DNA of 37,279 nt from Symbiodinium natans (taxonomy: Eukaryota; Sar; Dinophyceae; Suessiales; Symbiodiniaceae), in contig CAJNDS010002236.1 in the NCBI GenBank assembly GCA_905221605.1, positions 525,086 through 562,364 of the forward strand. Reading direction: 5' to 3'. Under the pieces are notes generated by a model that saw only the letters and a list, made by a program, of their open reading frames with translations, searched no databases and had not been told where the DNA came from. Numbering within the stretch: the stretch's first letter is position 1; every line of letters begins with the position of its first letter. Made by a program: the position numbers and the translations under genes. Below, in pieces: positions 28,501 to 35,169 of the stretch.

Positions 28501-31500
28501 AGTGTTAAGGCCCCAACCCCTAAACCCTCAACCCTATATTACTCCCTTCCCCCTAATAGTAAAGGCCCCCTCCGCCCCCCCCCCCTCCCTTATATAAAAA
28601 GCCCCAAAGGGTTTTTTAGTATTACGGGGGGTTCTTATCCTTTTGTCCGAAAAACCAGCCCGTCCGCATTGTAGCATGCTGGATTGGGAGGGAAGGGCTG
28701 GGAGGGAAGGGAGGGAAGAGAGCTTCAGGAAGTTGGTTGGTTTGAGGGTTTAGGGAAAACCTTAAGCCCCAAAGGTTTAGGTTTAGGAAAGGTTCATGTT
28801 TCTGCTTCAGGCTTCCGAAACCACCCCCCTAACCCCCCCCCCCCTCTCTCTGTAGAGGCTTTAATAGGGACAGGCACGGGATCGGGATTTTGGGCCAGGG
28901 GGTTTTCTATATTAGGGGGGTATTAATATTAGGGGGAAGGGATTAGGGTCTTAGGGTAGCTGGCTTTGGAATCCAAGCCTCAGGTGGTGCTGGGCTTTGC
29001 TGTCGCTCGGCCGTGTCACCTATGGCGTGGTGTAAGGGAAACAAGAAACCCTAAAGGGTTTAGGAAAAGGGTCTAGGGGTCTAGGGGTCTAGGGGTTTGG
29101 GGTTTAGGGTTTAGGGTTTAGGGTTTAGGGTTTAGGGTTTAGGGGGGGTTTAGGGCTTAGGGTTTAGGGTTTAGGTAAACCCGAAACCTCAACACTTGGC
29201 CAGTTGGTTTGGGAACGGGTTGGACTCGCATGCATCTTCACAGTCCTTCCCGAGTTTAGGGTTTAGGGTTTAGGATTGGCAGTAAGCAACCCTAAACCCT
29301 AAACCCTAAACCCTAAACCCCAAAGAGCTTGCACTTGAGGGTTCCAGCCTGCGCCTCATTCCTGTAGACGTTGTCAACCTTTCTGACCTTCCCCCGATCT
29401 TCTCCCCTTTGTTGAGTCGGTTTGGGGGGGGTGTAAACCATAAACCTTAATAAGGACTAGAATAGGGGGTACTAGAATCCCTAAACTCTATAAACCCTAA
29501 ACCCTAGACCAAAGGAGCTGTTCGTAAAATGAGGGGAACTAAACCCCAAGCCCCGGCTGGACAAAAAGGGGTTCGGGGGGCCCCAGGTGCTAAACCCTAA
29601 ACCCTGAACCCTCAACCCTCAACCCCAAACCCTAAACCTTGCAAAGCCGAAGCCTGAGGTGATCAAGGTGATTACCGGCGTCTTCCTGACCGAGACCATG
29701 AAGGTGGCGTCCATGGACGACAGCCGCGCGGCCAGGAAGGAGACAACGAAAGAACATGAGGTGGTCAGGAACCCCCCCCCACCCCCCGCAGGATCCCCCG
29801 CAGGATCCAGCATAAGCCCTAAACCCTAGACCCTGAACCCTAAATCCTAAACTCTAAACCCTAACCATAAACCCTAAACCCTAAACCCTAAACGCTGAAC
29901 CCTATACCCTAAACCCTGAACCCTAAACCCTAAACCCTAAACCCTGGGTTTAAACCCTAAACCCTAAACCCTAAACCCTAAACCCTAAACCCTAAACCCT
30001 AAACCCTAAACCCTAAACCCTAAACCCTAAACCCTAAACCCAAACCAGGCCACGGAATGGCACCAACTAAAGGAGCCCAGGCGAACTGAGCTAGGGACTA
30101 AACGAACCCCAAAGGGGTTTAGGGTTCAGGGCTTAGGGTTTAGGGTTTAGGGTTTAGGATCTAGGGTTGAGGGTTGAGGGCTTTGGGTTTTGGGTTTGGG
30201 GTTTTGGGTTCAGGGTTCATGGTCCATAGTACCTGAATAGGGATGATAATCGCATACGTAGGGTATATGACCCAGGTTTTAGGGCTCACGCGTGTTTAGG
30301 ATTCCTGGTCCAGGTTGTGTCCAGGACCTTTCAGTGGTTGCATGTTGATGGTCGTCTAGCACATCCCGTCAACACTGCAGACGCCCCAGAAGCTCCTTGA
30401 TGTTGCCGCTGACCGAGAGATGTGGCAGCACTATGCCAGCAGCATAGCTCAGAGATACGGCAGCCACCCACCTTGGCGAGTCCTTGAGTGGGAGAGTGAA
30501 GTGGCGCCTTATCGCATACAGGCTGCATGGCTACTGGTCATCATGGTAGCACAGTGTGGCAGCCACTAATCCCTAAACCCTAAACCCTAAACTGGATGTA
30601 TCTTTCCCAAGCGCTGATCTGCACATCTGCCTTGAGCCTGGATTCCGTGAACGCACGACAGCATGCTTCGTAGTGTAATTCCTCTGTCCTTTCCTAGATG
30701 TCCAGCAACGCGCTCGATGTTTCGTTGAACCAGATCTCTCATATCCGGAGTGCTTTTTTTCAGGAACTCTCAGATTCTTGTGTTGGAGGAGGTTCAGGCC
30801 GGTGTCATTGGCCGAGTCAACCCTAAACCCTAAACTCTAAACCCTAAACTCTCACAGGCCAGAAACCCCAGGAGTCTGAAGCAAAAAGGGTTCATGGTCC
30901 ATAGTACCTGTTTAGGGATGATAGTAGCATACGTGGGGTATATGACCCCTCTTTTTAGGGTTCATGTGGTCCCCAAGAAAAGAATACAAATCTGCTAAAG
31001 CCTGTGGTTGACTGTTGAAAGGTTATTTCGGCGAATATGTTTATATCTTGATAATACGTGCCGTTATATTGTATTCTCTGAAGGGCGCTTCGGATGTTCG
31101 AAGCCTCAGCTGCTCTAAACTCTGCGACGCCTTATGAGGGGCTTCCGAAATTAGGGCTACCTTTACGGGGTCCTTACAAATAGAGTAAGATGTAGTGCAA
31201 ATTCGGGGTGCCCTAAACCCTCAACCCTCAACCCTAAACCCTAAACCCTAAACCCCTTTTTGCAAGCCCCAATATTGGGGCCCCCGGGGGGGCCGCCGGC
31301 GACATTCGTGAGAGCTCTTGATGCGGTTTAGGGCATATGGGGTTGGGGTTTAGGGTTTAGGGCTTATAGAGTTTAGGGCTTATAGAGTTTTGGGTTTAGG
31401 GTTTAGGGTTTAGGGTTTTAGGGTTTAGGGTTTAGGGTTTAGGGTTTGGGGATAGGGATCGGGTCTTAGGGAGGGGGAGGGGGGGCAGGGACTGAAGGCA

Positions 31501-34500
31501 CGGCATCTTGTGACATGGCGCGCTTTTGGGCTTTTTTGTGTGCGGCTCGCCGTGTTTTTTCGCCAGTGATGTGGAGATTTCCCCGATGTTTGGGGACAGC
31601 TAGCTTCTTAGGTTTCCGAAAATGAGGCTATCTTTTTGGTGTCCTTATTATAACGGAATCCTACTATTTGGGGGGGTGTTTTCGGGTTCCTTCCTTTCGT
31701 AAACCTATAAAATGCATCATGCCCTTTCCTTCCCTGGCCCTTTCAAGCCCGAGGGCAGAGCCTGGGTTCAAAAAGGGTTTAGGGATTATCTCGCCCAGGC
31801 ATCATGCTCAAGAGCAAAGAGCGCGCGGTGCGTCTTCACAAGGCCCTTTATAAACCCTAAACCCTAAACCTATAAACCCTAATCTAAACCCGCGCAGATA
31901 CAGAAAGTATGCAGGTACAGATGTAAGTAAGGTATAATTACCAATCTCAATCTTCCAGCTTTATTTCAACTGCCCAGAACCCTAAACCCTAAACCCTAAA
32001 CCCCGACACTTATGGCTGACTGCTGGCTTCTCCATTGCCCAAGACCTCTCTAAACCTAAGCCCTAAGCCTCTCCGGAGACTAGTTCACTGAATTAGCTTG
32101 GTGATAGGGTTTAGGGTTTAGGGCTTAGGGGTTAGGGTTTAGGGTTTAGGGTTTCGGGTTTAGGGTTTGGATAGTTGTGGCAGAATTCGGTGACCGCTTT
32201 CAGACGGGGACGGGAGATCTATCACCCAGAAGCTCTTGCACGTTCAGGCGCTCGTTGTACTGGGTCATGTGACGCTGTTGTGATGGGAGTTCCCTACAGG
32301 GACCATGTAGGACCCAAAGCAGGCCCTTATTCCTTTCTTTTAGGGTTTAGGGTCCTCCCTTACATAAGCCCCTTGAAACCAAAAAGGGCACCCTGTTTAT
32401 TCCTAGGTTACTCTTGGGTCTAGTACACATTCAAGCACATCCCTAAACCCTAAAACCCTAAGCCCTAAACCCTAAACCCTAAACCCTAAGCCCTAAGTCC
32501 TAAGCCCTAAACCCTAAACCCTAAACCCTAAACCCTAAACCCTAAACCCTAAACCCTAAACCCTAAACTGGAAGGAAAAGATGCGGCGGCTTTTTCAGCA
32601 TGCAGACCTCGACGGCGACGGCGGGATCGACTGCCAGGCCCCCTCCAAACTTGAGCCAGTCAGGGGTTTAGGGTTTAGGGTTTAGGGTTTAGGGTTTCCC
32701 AGTGGTGCCCTTTACCCTTTTTTCGGTTCTGGGTTCCCTGCTTAGGGGTTCTTCAACAGCTACTCTGAAAAGTGTCGGTGCTTTTGGCCACCGACCAGTG
32801 GCCTGCGCGTTGAAAGAAAGAAGCACCCTAACCCACCTAAACCCTAAACCCTAAACCCTAAACCCTAAACCCTAAACCCTAAACCCTAAACCCTAAACCC
32901 TAAACCCTAAACCCTAAACCCTAACCAAACCCTAAGACCCTAACTGATTAAAAGAGTTTCAGGGGTCCGAAGGTTACTCTCCAGGTAAGCCCTATAGAAC
33001 CCGAGCAGGCGAGGGAAGTCATGCTTAGAGCTCTTGCCCCGTTTGTTCTGCAGATCCGTGGCGTTTCAGGGTACTTAGGGTTGAGGGTTCGATGTTTGTT
33101 GATCCTTCAGGTTTAGGGTTTAGGGTTTGGTGTTTGGAGTTTGGGGTAAGTAGACCCCTACTTTACAGAAGCCCAGGGTACTTGGAGGTTCATGGGTACT
33201 TAGAAACCCAACTATACGTCTGCTGCTGACCTACCTAGGGGACTTAGGGGGCATAAAATATAATTCAGTACAGTTGTGATTTTATAATTTGGAGTTACAA
33301 GTACCCACCCAAACGCCCAGTACCCTTTAACTAAGGAATAAACCTGAACATCAAATTATGCTTCTGTACTTTAAGGCAATACTTCTTAATTAAGGGCTCC
33401 TCATCTCCTATTTGCCTGAAGTCCTGTTCGGCCCTCTGAACCTTATAAATTATATTGGTTGGTGGTCTCTTTCCCTAAGCCCTAAACCCTAAACCCGTGT
33501 TTTGTAGGGAGGGTTCTTAGTAGGGTATCTAGGGGCTTCGTGACTTGAACCCGAAACCCTAAACCCTAACCCCTAATCCGTAGACAAAGAGGCCACCTGC
33601 CTTTATAACTTACAAACCATGTAGAGCCCGGCAAGCCGCGGAAAGCCGCAGAAGCCGGAGTCTCTAGACATTTGGCTTATGGCTTCGGGTTTAGGGTTTG
33701 GGGTTTGGGGTTTAGGGTTTAGGGTTTAGGGTTTCTGTCCAGTGGCAAGAGGGGTTAAGGGTTTACGGTTTGCACGTCAGGGCGGAGCCCTACAAGGTCC
33801 TCGAAGCCCTAAACCCTAACTCTAAACCCTAAACCCTAAACCCTAAACCCTAAACCCTAAACAACAAAGCCCCACGAGGAGTTCCAGGCGCTTTTGGCCG
33901 ACAAGGAGGTCAGAAGTTGGCTTCTCCGCGGCAAAGGGTTTATAGCTCAGGGTTTAATTAGGGTTCAGGGTTTAGGGTTTAGGGTTTATTAGGGTTTAGG
34001 GTTTAGGGTTTAGGGTTTAGGGTTTAGGGTCTAGGTTTGAGCTGAATGATTACGCGCTGGCCTCAGTCCTGGCATGAAGCAGTCTAGAGGTTCGAAAAGG
34101 GTTTAGCTAAAGCGTTGGTTGATGGGGCTTATCGGGTTTTTCGAGATTATAGTTGGAGGGTTGGGTTGCCTTAGAAGCCCCTTTAAACCAAAAAGGGCAC
34201 CCTTTTAGGGTTTAGGGTTTAGGGTTTAGGGTTCAGGGTTTAGGGTTTAGATTTCTAGGTTTCTCCTGGGTCTAGCAAACGAGTTTTTGGCGAGGCGCGG
34301 GTCGCGAATTAAGCACGTTTTGTCGTATGGCTACTGGGCTGCCAAGGTCACCCTAAACCTTAAGACCCTAAACCCTAAACCTTAAGACCCTAAACCCTAA
34401 AGTTACAGTTGCTTAGCCAGTCTTAGGGAAGCTTCTGAAGGCCAGAAAGCCCAGAAGATTGCTCTGGAGACTGCGTTGGGGCGTGGGTGTGTTAGGAATC

Positions 34501-35135
34501 TTGGGATGAACGGCTCGCAACCCTAAAAGTTTAGGGTTTGGGGACCCGAAAACCTAAAGACCCACACCCCTGAAAACCCTAAACCCTAAACCCTAAACCC
34601 TAAACCCTAAACCCTAAACCCTAAACCCTAAACCCTAAACCCTAAACCCTAAACCCTAAACCCTAAACCCTAAACCCTAAACCCTAAACCCTAAACCCTA
34701 AACCCTAGCCCGAAACCCCAAACCTCAAGGTTGGCTTCCATGGAACTCGAAATCTGGAGCGAAAAGGATGGCTTGGATCTCTTCGAGATGTTCCTGGGAC
34801 GCACAGTGCCTCAGGGCCTGGAAGTGAGGGTTTAGGGTTTAGGGTTTGGGGTTTAGGGTTTAGGGTTTAGGGTTTCGGGTTTAGGGTTTTATTGGTTTTG
34901 GGTTTGGGGTTTGAGGGTGTTTTAGGGTTTAGGGTGTAGTTTAAGGGTGCTTAGTGTTTGGGGATGAGGGTGTAGCCTTTTGGGTTTTTAGGGTGTAGGG
35001 TCAAGGGTTTAGGGGTTTGGGGGTGTGGTCCTCTGAGGGTTCGGGGTTGGCCTGTGGCGAAGGTTTGGAGTTTGGAGTCTAGGGTATTCGAGTCATGTAG
35101 GGGACGGCAGCTGACGGATTCCCGAGTCTGCGAGC

Positions 35136-35169
<34 letters not shown>

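Noticed and set aside
28441-28926. Two + strand open frames of 77 and 80 codons
   Set aside because: Low-complexity Pro/Gly-rich translations of C-runs and GGGAGGGAAG repeats with no splice or motif support.
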